Part shown: positions 1 through 16,811 of the stretch, in pieces | How the letters are laid out: every line of letters starts with the position of its first letter | Numbering within the stretch: position 1 is the stretch's first letter | Origin: Piscicola geometra | Lineage: Eukaryota > Annelida > Clitellata > Hirudinida > Piscicolidae | Direction: 5' to 3' | DNA length: 64,000 nucleotides | Assembly (NCBI GenBank): GCA_943735955.1 | Contig: OX030964.1 | Location: forward strand, 4,956,099 to 5,020,098 | Position numbers and translations under genes: made by a program | Notes under the pieces: generated by a model | Seen by the model: the letters and a program-made list of their open reading frames with translations, nothing else | Told to the model about the DNA's origin: nothing | Databases searched by the model: none

Positions 1-3000
1 AATCTTAGCCAAATTCTCGAATTGGTTAATAATTTTAGTTTGAAACAGATCTCAAAACACTTGTCTGGTTTCTCGTTGGTGAACACATGCAGTACCAGAT
101 GAATCGAGAAAATAACCATGTATGAATTATTGATTTGATTTGATTGATGAATGGAGAAATTTATTAAGTACCAAATTGATAAAATCCTGCATGAATGATG
201 AAGAAATCTTTATTTAATGGAATAGTTTTCACAAGTGAGTACAAAACGATTCCGACTTCTTGAAAGAGGTTAATGAGTTTGAAAAAAATGATTCAAAACG
301 AAATAAACGAGTTGAAACACTGAAAAACTTTAATTAAATTTAAATATATTTCAACCTATTATTTTTATGATAGCATTGAAATATAAAACGCTCCTTTTTA
401 TAAATTTTATTTTTTTAAGTTTTTCAATAACCTGGATTTTTAGATTATGCACTAGAAAAAGGATAGGCCTTTCCAATCTAAGATGCTAATTTTAATTTCT
501 CTAAATATTTTTTCCAATTTTTGGCATTTTAAACGGTACGCCTTCTAAATTGATTCAATTTCTTACTTGCTGACAACTTCGAATAAAAAACAAAACTTGA
601 ATGATCCACTGCGCAGTAAAACAGATGACTGGGTTACTTCTTAAGGTCCGCCTGGTTTCAGCAGATGCTTTATAGACAATGCGAAGTTCGCTGTGTTATA
701 GAGGCAATGATGAATAGGCATTCTTTTTGGGAGCGTATGCTTGTGCGGTACGTCTGCAAAGTGATGTTTTGCTCGAATGCCTTCTTTGTGATTTGTGAAT
801 TTTATGGTTCAAACCCAACTTAATTTGATATTTATTTTCTTTCAATTTTTGACATTTATAAATTAGGTTATCAGCCGGGGAGATTTAGAAATACATACAA
901 ACTTCTAGTTTATAAAGATTCTTCAACTTTAAATACGATTTTATAATCTAGTTGTTTTCTAAAATAATTATAATTAAGTAAACGATGAAGAAGAAAAAAT
1001 ACATTTAGAAACTCTGTTTTTTGAAACTAGCTTTACAAAACTATAGTATAAAAAATTATATATTAAAATTGTGATATAAATAGAATAAAAGCCTTTTAAA
1101 AGACTCCTTGGTTGGGTTTAAGTTGTTTTTTTATATCACTTCTGCAAACAATTGTCAAATTCCAGCTTATTTTTATTTTAATGGCCCTGCAGTCTTCTAC
1201 ACCAGCGTTTATAGGCATTTACAGAATCGTTGTTTTTTAATACAGCCACGTGCACACATGAATATTCAAATACACATCTTCCTTCAAAGCCACTTAATTG
1301 AATTAAATTTGAATTTTAAATCTAGGCAATTATTTTCAATAACATTTTAATCCATATTTAAAAAAAAAAGAATTTATTTCAAACGTAATTCAAAAGAATA
1401 TCAGCATTTCACAATTGACAAAAAATATCATTAAAATGATCAAAGTCGTATTTCGATGCTTGATAAACACTTCTTTATGAAATGGAGACCTTTGAAACAC
1501 ATTTAAAAGAATATATGTTTAATATCGTTAAACTGAATGAATATTTACATTGTTTGAAAATTTATATTCATGTATAGAAATAGATTCAAGCTTATTAATA
1601 TTTAAAACGATTTTTCTAAAATATTACATGAGCATAAATCATAGATTTATTGATGTTTTCATTCAAATGTTAGAGTTTAATTTCAAAAGCATGTTTTTTC
1701 AAACTCTAAAACTTCAAAAGTAATTATGAAACAATTGTATTCCCTCGACGGCAGTGTTTAACATTTCTTCATTTTGCGCGTCGCACTTTGCCAGGCATTT
1801 TCGTGCGAAGTCTGTTTAAATTATATCCTTTTTTCATTGACAGTGAGCGTTACATTTGTTTTAAAATAAATATTTTTTATACATTTGATCTCATTTTTGG
1901 TTTAAAAAACCAGTGAAAAGTATTTTCAATTTTACATACATTCATATCATCTGTATTACATTCGAGTTCCGTTTTGAAAAATAAGTTAATGTGGCCTGTA
2001 CAAAGAGTTTTTACTAACGCACAATTATTCATTTAACAACTCTAATAATAATAAAACTTTTTTGTTTAATAGATTTACATCTGACAAGCTTTTACATTAT
2101 TCCTGCATTACAAATCTTTTTTTAATTTAAGACTTTCACCTTATTGTAGAGAAAGCTTGTCATCTTTTGATGATTTAGCTTGAGGAAACCACGTAAGATT
2201 AACGCTTTTGTGAACTTCGTCATATTCTCTTCTTAAGAATAATGAATAAATATGAAAATCCTATCAAAATCTCAATTTTTTTAGTATTTATTATTATTAA
2301 TAGTTCTTCAACTCATTTTTTCTGGTTTAGAAATGACAGTAAATTATTTAGATAAAACTCTCAAATAACACTTTCCAAGTAATTAATTCACGTAAAAGGC
2401 TTTCCATTTCTATTTTCTTACAAATCCAAATTTTTTTTGGATTTTTCTGGAAAGTGATTTGTATTGCCAAAGGATGCATGTTTCAAGGGTTATAGTCTTT
2501 AAGTTATAGTCGTTTTCATGACTTCAGCTCCGAATATAAACATATTTAAAGCACTTTCTTTGGAATCTCGCTGAGGCATTATTAATGACTATCTTTGCGT
2601 TAGTCAATGGCCTGGATCAATGACTAAAACCCTCGCAAATAACATTATCGTTTTTTTAAACTTCAGACAAGTCTAGATACTTTAAATCATTGGTGCTTCA
2701 AACCAAATGAAGGTCACCTAAATTTCGGAAACTTCCCGTCAAATTCGTCTGCAAGAGCCAAAAGAAATGAACAAAATTGCGGTTTTTCATTGCGTTATGT
2801 CACCCTTTTGGAACATCCTTCTTTTTCATGTTTTAAAAATTTTAATCGATCTGTATGAAAATAGTCTAAACACTTGGATTTTATTTAATACTTGAAATGC
2901 TTTCAGTTAAAATAAAGTGTTTTTCGTATTTCCATTGTTTAGGTTTAATTTGTGTTTTTCACGTTCATTTTAATTATTCGAAAACTTTGTTTTGTAAATT

Positions 3001-6000
3001 TTTTTTTACAAGATTAATAAAGATGTTTAAAAAATTGAATTTGAAAAATCTTATTAAGTTTTTAAAAGAAAAAAATATGTTTGCATTGTTAATGGTTTTT
3101 TTTATCCTTAACGATAAATTCAACTTTTTTATTACTTTTATGCGCGGCCATCTTATCCCTTATATTTTCTACAACTCTAATCATATTCCTTAACCGGCCA
3201 TTATAGAAATCATTAATCATCATTCCAAACTTTCTGGCCAAATGTTCACATTAGTCTGAAAGCAAGGAGGTTGTTGGAAAAGTAATTAAATGTCATACAA
3301 TTCTATTTAACTTTCGAGTTAGAATGAATTATTTTTATTTATAAAAAAGACTAAACAAAATTTTTTTCTTTTAATTTTTGAAAAATTAAGTGAAATAAAT
3401 ATTTACACATTTCATAAATGCGCCAATTACATTTTATAACAGTTATAAAAATGCAACCTCCGGATAAGTCTGGCATCATGACAGGAACTTTACAAATTCG
3501 ATCATTAAACTGAAAAATTATTTTTTCTTTTTCTATGCTTATAGCCATGTTATTTTCGATCAGTTGCTTTTTGAAACAAACTAATTTGAATGCCCTTTAT
3601 TATTGATTGGTGGATTTGTCGTTTAGAAAAGTATTAAATATTCAGCGAAACACTAACTTTAAAAACTTCAAATAAATCATAAGTGGTGAATAGGAATTAA
3701 TAGGAATTTCATCCACTTCTAACCTTAATAACAATATTTTGCAATTTAATATAACTCAATACCTGCTACAATTGTATTTACATTTAATTCATTACTTTTA
3801 AATTTTTCATTAGGAATAAATTAGTTGAAATTATTTGAAATAAATAAAAATCTAAAGTATTCTAACCTTCAAAGAGAACCAATGTCAAAAGTACCATGAA
3901 AATCTTCATTTTTCAAATAAACACTTTCAATTGCCCACGCAAGAAATTATTTAGTGAAATCCTAAATGAGATGTAAAAAATGATTTCAGAGAGCATCTGT
4001 GACTCCTAAAGTATAAGGAGTTTGTATCTTTTCTGTATAAAATCTTCAACTGTAAACGATGAAGGGCTAGAAAAATTATTGAACTTTTATTTCTGGCTGA
4101 CGCACTTAGAACTTGTATAGTTTTCTTAAACATCGATGCCTAAGACATTCTTTCATAATTTTGCTTAAAACATTGTTTCTACATTACAATTCTTTTTCTT
4201 CTCAAGAACTGACCAGTGATAAGCGCATAGGTTTATATATCTCATAAAACGTACATGGCTCCCTCACAAACACGATGACACATCGCTTATATGTACGAAA
4301 TTACATTTAAATAATGCATACAACATTTTCATAATTCCTATAAAAAAATATCGCCTACTTTTTGAAAAAATGATAAAAATCTTTTCTTACAAACGCTAAT
4401 ATTATCACGCAGGGAAGGTTGAGTGAGAGATGCTCTTTCTTATTCCTAGCATGCTTTGTTTATTTTATTTTTGCAATTCTCAGTTTTTTTAAGATTTAAG
4501 ATTTTTTCATGCTTTATATTATTTTGGAAAATATCTTCTTTTCGCAGACTCATTGATTGATAAGTTTTAAGAACAGATTTAAGTGCGCAGTGAAAGAAAG
4601 AAATCTTTTTCCAATTCTTTTATTGATTACGATACTAAAGTCAAAAAGTGTATGCTGAAGGATGGATAAAAATGCATTAAAAAATCATCCAATGGTCTTT
4701 AAAGGGCCATCAGCAGAGTATAGATAATTGCATGAGAACTCGAGGAGATTGCAGCTTGGAGCATCGCTGGGTGAGACACCTTGCATGACATGCTCGTGAA
4801 ATAAATGAAATGACGATCGCCATTTGCGCAGCTCCGTTGTCTCTGCAATCATTCTAAATCAATGAAAAAGTTTGCCTAATTTTCGATTATTATATGTTTG
4901 AATTATTTAAATAAATACTTATTGTTAGGTTTAAACCCTTATTATTTAAATCTGGTTTCCCATTTTTACACATCCTCGCATATTGTGTCTCTAATTAAAG
5001 GTTGAAAAACTAAACAAATTGATTTTTTTTAAAGTGTCAGAACAAAAAAATGTTCTTTATTTCATAAGAAAAAGTCAAAATTTCGTTTATTTAATAACTT
5101 TAATTCTTTGAGTCTAGTGGATGAGCAACTTGATCCCCTTAGAGACAGCACACCATGATTATCTTTCTTTATTCATTTAAGAACATCACCCACCGCTTCA
5201 ATCAACCTTGTAGTTTATTTTCGTCAACGTTCTTATAGAATCATAAATCTCGAATCTTATTTATCAATCCTTCCATTCATTTCTCAACTAACTATCAATC
5301 CATCTCGCGAAAGCCACAACGTGTTTTGAATACTGCAACGCCATTATGCATTCTCACGGATGAATTTTCAGACATCATTTCCAAAACGCCCGATATTTAT
5401 CTAAGAAAAGAATGCTAGGTCACGGTAGGTGACAAGGAGGGGTTAGCTGCGGGAAATAAAAAGTAATAAATAATACATGAATTATGGGCTAATCCTTTTT
5501 AGTGGATTTTCTTCTTCAACTTTAACTGAGATTATATTTTTGAATTTCATCAAAAACTCAATAAAGAATAATAATAAGCAGATTCTATTTTTCAAAGAAA
5601 ATTAATCACATTCTAATAATATTTTTATCACTTTTTAAAAGATATTTTAAAATGCAATACTTTTAATAAATATATTTTATTATAAAAAAAACTATAAAAA
5701 GAATTCAAATATTTTGTGAAACATTTCTTAAGGCAAAACAATTCCGTTTCCAAATTCTAAATTATTGATGCAATCACGGCATTGGGCTATCATTCAGATT
5801 TTAATGCATTGAAATGCCATTAAATTTTTCATTTACAAAATATTTCTCTTGTAAGCTTTTTTCATTACAAAATCATTAAAGCTTCTGAGATTTTATCAAT
5901 TCACGCAGTTTTAAGTCTTTCTGAACTTTAAAAAATGAATTCGTTTTTTGAATGCTCTTGAAAGTATTTCAATTTAAAAGGACTTTAAGAAGCTTTAATT

Positions 6001-7436
6001 AATTGCTTTTCACAACTAATTTTATAAAACCTAAACAATAACAATAAAACAAAGAATAATGAACGAATAGTGTCAAACAGGGAATGACACTCCAATAATT
6101 TAACTGCCACAAGCTTTCACTTAACGCAAACATCAATTTTACTAGGCAATGTCAAATACATGACCTTTGCAGTAAAAATGCCTGTTTTTAACATTCAAAA
6201 AATGACTAAGTGAATGGCCAATAAATGAGTTTTGATTTATTCATAGCAAGATTTAGTAATTTTCAATAGTGCGATAAATGGGCATAAGCACACGGGTACA
6301 AAATCTGTTCAGTCGGGTACCTGAAAACCTTTGAAATATTGAAGCCTTTTTGGTCAAAAACCTTCTCATTCTTGAAGCTAAACATGAACGCAAACCACGA
6401 CGGTACTGTATTATTTGGAATGTTTAATTCACTAAATATTTGTTAAATTACATTTGGTTGAAGCCAAATGGTACATAGAAACCCCATCATTCCTTAGTCA
6501 ATTATTTTTTGAGACCCGTAGCTTATATATTATCATTTGATGCCACTAAGGTAGAAAAACTTGTAAAGGATAAAACTGGAGTTAATTTTTTTATACCAAA
6601 ATTTAAAGCTTTCAACTAACTTAGTGTTTCGAAGAATACATGAAATATACAACTTGAAATAATGAAGTCAATCAATCAATCAATCAATCACTAATAATTT
6701 GTATAGCGCCCTTTACTAAGTGAACAAAAGCGCGAAGTATCTATAAATCTAAATATACTAAAAAAACAAAAATACATAAAAAACAATGATGGTTAAAAGT
6801 ATAAAGTGAAAGACTTCTATGAAGAAAAGGATTCAAAATTCAGCATAAATCAAATGAAAATATTGTTTTTGGAACGTAATAGCTTAAATGTTGTCTTAAA
6901 AACCAAATAAAAAGCATGCCTTCTAATAGAAACTTTTTGCATTTGTATAAAAAACTCTGAAATTTATTATAATAATTTTTTTTTTATAATTATAAAAACC
7001 TTCAAAATGTTAACAATGCAGAGGGAATTAAATTGAAAAGACATACTAGCAATTCAGGCCAGAAATTCAAAATATATTAGTGAGTCCAACCACCAAGGTT
7101 TCAGCTGGATGGTTAAACATGAAGAATAATCCCAATACACTCAGCCCTAATCACTCGATCCCTGCAACAAGTTTTTCCTCAGTAGATTCTGATCGGCAAT
7201 CGTGAATCCAATCTTCTCCAAGTAACTCGTCACGCCTCCGTAACTGCGAGCAATGGTAGAGAGAATTTATGGGGGTTTGCGAACGCAAGTAGCATCTTGG
7301 AGAAATTAATTTCAAATGTAGGAACACAGAACAAAGCACAATCAATGAACATAGAAGATAGCACAATCAATGAACATAGAACATAGTACAATCAATAAAG
7401 GATAATTAAGGGTGAAAAGAATCGAATGCCAATGAA
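1..7436. other. AT-rich non-coding region
   Basis: No convincing exon was found on either strand. Open frames are short, AT-biased and match no family I recognise. The only structured parts are a (TCAA)n tract with a short-repeat tail near 6660-6740, and a short tandem repeat of an ACAATCAATGAACATAGA-like unit at about 7330-7400, just beyond the 3' end of the phosphatase gene. Slightly GC-richer patches near 600-800 and 4690-4850 hold no long frame. Confidence 0.6.
6655..6740 (-). repeat. Short interspersed repeat 3' end with (TGATTGA)n tail
   Basis: A (TCAA)n tract is followed by TTTGTATAGCGCCC and TTTACTAAGTGAACAAAAGCGC. The same block occurs at 16230-16290 (opposite strand) and 56105-56180. 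It is the tail half of the hairpin-ended repeat described at those places. Here only the tail remains. Confidence 0.6.
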
Positions 7437-8128
7437 CTAGGACTTTTGGTCGATGTAGTCAAGGGTGTATTCCATCGTTTCAGGATCCGCCCCTGTGAAC
7501 GCCATTGTCACGTGCATCCTGGTGGGTTGATGGTGAGTGGTTGGTTTGATAGATGGATGGGTGGTGAGTGGATGGGTTGGTTTGGTTTGATGAGTGGTTG
7601 AATGGATGGATGGGTTGATGGTTGGATGGATGGGTGGTGAGTGGATGGGTTGGTTTGGTTTGATGAGTGGTTGAATGGATGGATGGATTGATGGTTGGAT
7701 GGATAGTTTGATGAGTAGTTGAATGAATGGATGGGTTGATGATTAGGTGAATTATGAGTGGTTGAATTGACAGGTTGATGAGTGGGATGGTGTTGGTTGG
7801 AGGGATGCTTGGGTCAAAGATGAAATGAAAAACACACCTTCCGACAGTGTCAGCTATGATTTGTTCTTTAATTGGCTCCAATTCCACCTGGGGTGATGCA
7901 ATTATCACTAATTAGTTCAATAATTAATATACTTGAATAATTGGTTAATAACTAATTTAATTTAATAATTAGTTCAATAATTAATATAAATTAATATAAT
8001 TATCTAAAAAAAGAAGTGTTAAAATGAAGTTTAAAAGGCACGAACAGCGGATCTGGCAAAGTCCCTGACGATGTGTTCCCTGGAGTATCCCAGAGTCGAC
8101 AGCACCAGAGCTGACACAATGCCTGTCC

Positions 8129-8195
<67 letters not shown>

Positions 8196-9581
8196 GATGA
8201 TGATGGCGATGATGATGATGATGATGATGATAAAGATAAAACTGTTGACGAATAAATAAGAATAACCATAATAGCAAGAGAGAAAAACTAGTAGTATTAT
8301 TGATTAGGATTTATAATCAATAACACTGTTAGTATTTTTAACATTTATATAAAGGGTAAATATTTGTGGTAAGGGTAAATAATGCTAGCAAGCAGTAGCA
8401 CCTGTCCTTGCCATGGGCACAGTTCAACATGGCGGGCAGGTTGTCCGGCTCGGTGAGAAGTTTCAAGGCTGTGTCAGTTATTAAATATGATATATTATAA
8501 TATCTTATATAATATATTACAATGTCTAACATAAAATAAAATACTTTATTACATATATTCACAATAAGTAGAATTATTAATTAAAAGAACATTTTAATTA
8601 ATTAATAATAAATTTAATAAGCATGAATGAATGGAGACCAGCGTAGATGGAGGCTTGTGCAAGGTTTATGATGTCGACGTACAATCCTCTGACACCACTC
8701 GAGTTCAAGCAGTGCTTTGCCATGTACCTGCAGGCATAATTTATAATTCATTCATTTTTTAAGTATTCTTTATTCTGACTTGTTTTGAGTAGAGTGTTGA
8801 TAAGAAGTCCTTTTTTCTTCTAATTAAAAAAATGAAAATGTAAACCAACATCACTACCTCACCTGACAAAGTATCGTTTGTCAGTTCGCATGATGAAGTC
8901 AAATGCAAGGATGAAGAGTGAGATGAGCTGCTGGAGAAATGAGATGCGGTTGAAGACATCCCAGATGAGGTTGAAGTTGAAGAAGTTGATGAGAATGTGT
9001 CGTTTCTGAGGCTGTTGAGTGTTGAGGAGAGGACTTGTGACCGAACTCTCTGAGTCCAACTGGGGTGTTTGCTTCTTTGATTTCAAATCATCGATTCCAT
9101 CATTTTGGTTGCTAAGGGTGGGTTTAACTACCTTTTTCAACTTTAATTTTTTGAGAATTAAATTTTCTCCAGGACTGTAATTTCTCCATTGAGGCAATTT
9201 TACCTGTAATATATAACTATTTTTGTAATTTATCCAAAAAACCTCTTAAAAATTGAATAAAATATTTATTTCAATTTTGAACAACAACTGAACAAACGAA
9301 ACCTTGTACAAAGGGTAGAACTTGTCAAGCAATTTATCTCCGTCTCCTTTTCTATATTCCTCATAAGATCTCAGATCAATGATGGTTCGAAAACCTAAAT
9401 CACAAAAACGAGGAATATCATGTTGTGTCAGATAGTCTGGTTTTGAAGATCTGTAAATCTTTTGGCAGTTCAATGCTTCTTTTAATTCTCCATCATTGTC
9501 AATACAATTTTCAATTAAATTGTCTTTTTCATTTTTCGTATTTAATTTTCGAAAATTTGGCATAGAATCAAATTTATTCAT
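7437..9581 (-). CDS. Protein tyrosine phosphatase, Y_phosphatase3 (PF13350)-like
   Basis: Seven exons join in frame: 9581-9303, 9203-8863, 8727-8639, 8468-8402, 8127-8046, 7887-7838 and 7518-7437. They total 990 bases, or 329 residues. The start is the ATG of MNKFDSMPNF. Exon 1 carries the family-typical IYRSSKPDYLT and IIDLRSYEE stretch. Exon 3 reads GVRGLYVDII. Exons 4 and 5 build the catalytic P-loop NCAHGKDRTGI (C-x5-R), split by an intron inside the Arg codon. The family dephosphorylates phosphotyrosine, phosphoserine or phosphoinositide; the substrate here cannot be read from sequence. A region of about 110 residues between exon 1 and the P-loop is Lys/Ser-rich and looks like an insert. 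The introns hold a GGATGGATGGGT minisatellite (about 7520-7790) and an (ATG)n microsatellite (8130-8230). The family call is secure; the subfamily is not. Confidence 0.82.
7525..7800. repeat. GGATGGATGGGT/GGTTGGTTTG minisatellite
   Basis: Imperfect tandem repeats of GGATGGATGGGTTGATGGTT-like units lie in the last intron of the phosphatase gene. The Pro/Thr/His-rich open frames they create on the minus strand are not protein-coding. Confidence 0.85.
8129..8232. repeat. (ATG)n microsatellite
   Basis: About 33 copies of ATG, interrupted twice by GCG, immediately next to the acceptor of the exon completing the phosphatase P-loop. Poly-Met, poly-His and poly-Ser frames here are artefacts. Confidence 0.95.
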
Positions 9582-10387
9582 TTTAAAGGATTTTAAGAAG
9601 ATCTTAGCTGAACCTAAACAATATTAAATCATTAATTTTAAATTGATTTATATATGTAATCATATATATATGGTATAAATACAATAGGTATATGTATGTA
9701 ATACAGAATATATATATATATTTATATATATTGTAAATCTATACAAAAATTTTGAAAGTAAGTAAAGAACAAAATCTAAAAACTTAAATACAAATTAAAG
9801 GACAATAAAGAAATAACTTACATTTGAAGAAACACTTTTTTATAATTATTTATGAAAAAGCTCAAACACTGAAAGTTTAAAAAATTATTTAATTAACAAC
9901 ATTAACCAAGTCTCAGTTATTTTTTATACCGGATGATTCAACCTAAGAGATTTCAACCTTGGGTGGTTCAGCCTAAATCACCGAGGCTGAACAATCCTAG
10001 GTTGAGTCGTCCGTACTCTTATTTTGTTCCTCTTTATTCTAAAGTGCATATTCATTATGTAAAATGTTCAAATATTAATGGCTCTGTGTCCTAGTTTTAA
10101 TTATATCATAAAAACATAAACAAGATTGACATATTTTTATGAATTTCGTATGATTATACATTTTATTTCTCGTTTTACAATTTGTTTCTATATATTTTTA
10201 TTTATAAACTTTATGCATGCGTCACAACCAATTAACAGACATTATTTGAATGTTATTTTAACCGACTTGAAACTTTCAAGTTGAAAGCTTAACTTATAAA
10301 CTTCAAAATAATACAAATTTTCACATTTTTGAACAAAAATTCTATAATTTATATATTTTATAATAATTAGACATAACCCTCGTAACA
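9582..10387. other. Intergenic spacer with an imperfect hairpin
   Basis: No exon seen. This AT-rich spacer lies between the divergently transcribed phosphatase and dynein-docking genes and probably holds both promoters. An imperfect inverted repeat lies at 9929-10012: GGATGATTCAACCTA at the left answers TAGGTTGAGTCGTCC at the right, and GGTTCAGCCT answers AGGCTGAAC around the centre. Confidence 0.6.
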
Positions 10388-15212
<4,825 letters not shown>

Positions 15213-15650
15213 AAACTCTTTATAATATTATGCTGAAATTTTGTTGCATGTTGTATCTTTTTTCATAAATCTTTAAAAATTACTTTTTATTTATTATACA
15301 TTTTTTCTTGTTAAAATGATTCAATCAACTCATAACTCAATTTAAATGAAATTGGGAAAATTATGAGTGTGAAAGGCCAAAAAACGAAAAAAACTCAAAG
15401 TAGCCGCCATATTCACACTTCTCCACAATGATTTCAAGTCCCATTCTTCCAAACTGATTCATCAAACTTTTTTTTTCTGCTTCTATCCGACTCTGCAATC
15501 AGTTTACGAGAGCAATCACTACCCTCAAGTCTCTAGAACCTTTAAAGGCTGCCTTAGTCACTGTACAATGAAATATACCTAAAGTATTTATTTATTTAAT
15601 CCATTATTTATTTGTTATTTTACACGAAGTGTTAGGAAGCATCTTTGGGA
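15213..15650. other. Intergenic spacer
   Basis: AT-rich 3' flank of the dynein-docking gene. I see no gene or clear repeat. Confidence 0.5.
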
Positions 15651-15654
15651 GATC

Positions 15655-16290
15655 TTTGGTTAGCGGCTGCCATTTTGGCAGCCGCTCAAATAAATTTGTG
15701 GAATAAACGGTTTTGGCTATAATATATTAAAATTTTAGAATCTAAAGTCTAAATAAAAATTAAATTTAATTAATTAGAATGTTATTAGTGCAAATATTGG
15801 TTGTTTTGAATCTGTCGAGAATGGCCGCAGCAGACCAAGATGGCCGCAGGGAATCAAAGCGCTCAGGGAGAAAGGATGAAGGAGAAAGCTTTCCATAGCA
15901 GCAGCACTACCAGCATTGGCAATGACTTCTCCTTCACCCTCTTTCGCAGCCTCGGCACCAGTGGCAAGACAGAAAATTGAGAAGAATGATGATTGTGTTT
16001 TGAGGATGATGTGGTGATGATTGTGCTGTGGTATGAGTGTTGGTATTGTGGTGATGAAAGAATTTTTTATTTATGGTGATAGTGATTTTTTGGCGGTGAT
16101 TGTCATGGTGGGGTGGGTGAGGTTGGATTATTGAGGTTGATTGTGTGTTTATATATATATTTTAATTCATATATATACATATATTGATAATGGTCTAAAA
16201 ACCGTTTTATTTAACAAATTTATTTGAAGAGCGCCTTTGTTCACTTAGTAAAGGGCGCTATACAAATCATTAGTGATTGATTGATTGATT
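15655..16290 (+). mobile_element. Hairpin-ended TIR repeat, copy 1, with conserved internal frame
   Basis: The left end is a near-perfect hairpin (AGCGGCTGCCA-TTT-TGGCAGCCGCT) followed by CAAATAAATTTGTGGAATAAACGG. The right end is the inverse, CCGTTTTATTTAACAAATTTATTTG, followed by a second hairpin (AGCGCC...GGCGCT) and (TGATTGA)n. So the element has inverted termini of about 25 bases. A second, inverted copy lies at 56101-56760. Between the ends both copies keep a frame ending FHSSS..S.G.DFSFTL.RSLGTS.KTEN-stop (here about 15893-15979), preceded by an FESVE block. Transposase was not seen, so this is probably a non-autonomous element or an exon-bearing duplicate. Confidence 0.7.
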
Positions 16291-16811
16291 ATTCAGAAGA
16301 GTTCTGCACAATGTGTAATAAGATTTAATTACATTTTATTGCTTCTATTTTGTTCTTTAAATATCAACTAAATATATGATTATTTATTAACAAAATCATT
16401 TTAGTTAAAATATTAGTATTAAAAGTTAAAAAGAAAAAATCGAGGTAACTTCCCAAAATTATTATTATCTCTCCTACGTCAAACTTCCCTAGCGTTTGTG
16501 TTTCTATGAATTATTTTAGAGATATTTAGAGAGTTTGGGAGTATATCTTCTACTTTTTAGTAAAATGACAAGTGATTTCAGACTTTTGCAAACATCTTTA
16601 TGTAGGTTGATTTCTATTTATCGACAAAAATGCTCTAATTTAAGATAATGCATGGCGAAAATTGTATCATACAAAAAGTAATAGGAATAAAAAAATTAAT
16701 GAACATTTTTTCAAATTTTTAGCTTTTGTTTTCAAAGCAAAGAATTTTTTAAATTATAATTAAGTTTATTAAAATCCTTATAATAAAAATTTCCTGATAA
16801 ACCAAAACAGT
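16291..16811. other. Non-coding stretch upstream of the zinc-finger exons
   Basis: AT-rich with no clear exon. The 5' exon(s) of the zinc-finger gene, including its start codon, should lie in or before this stretch but could not be identified. Confidence 0.5.

Noticed and set aside
1108..3193. Short open frames of 80-98 residues
   Set aside because: AT-driven composition, no domain, no splice context and no similarity I recognise.
8000..8277. Poly-His, poly-Ser and poly-Met proteins
   Set aside because: Translation of an (ATG)n tract in a phosphatase intron; the real exon here is read in another frame.
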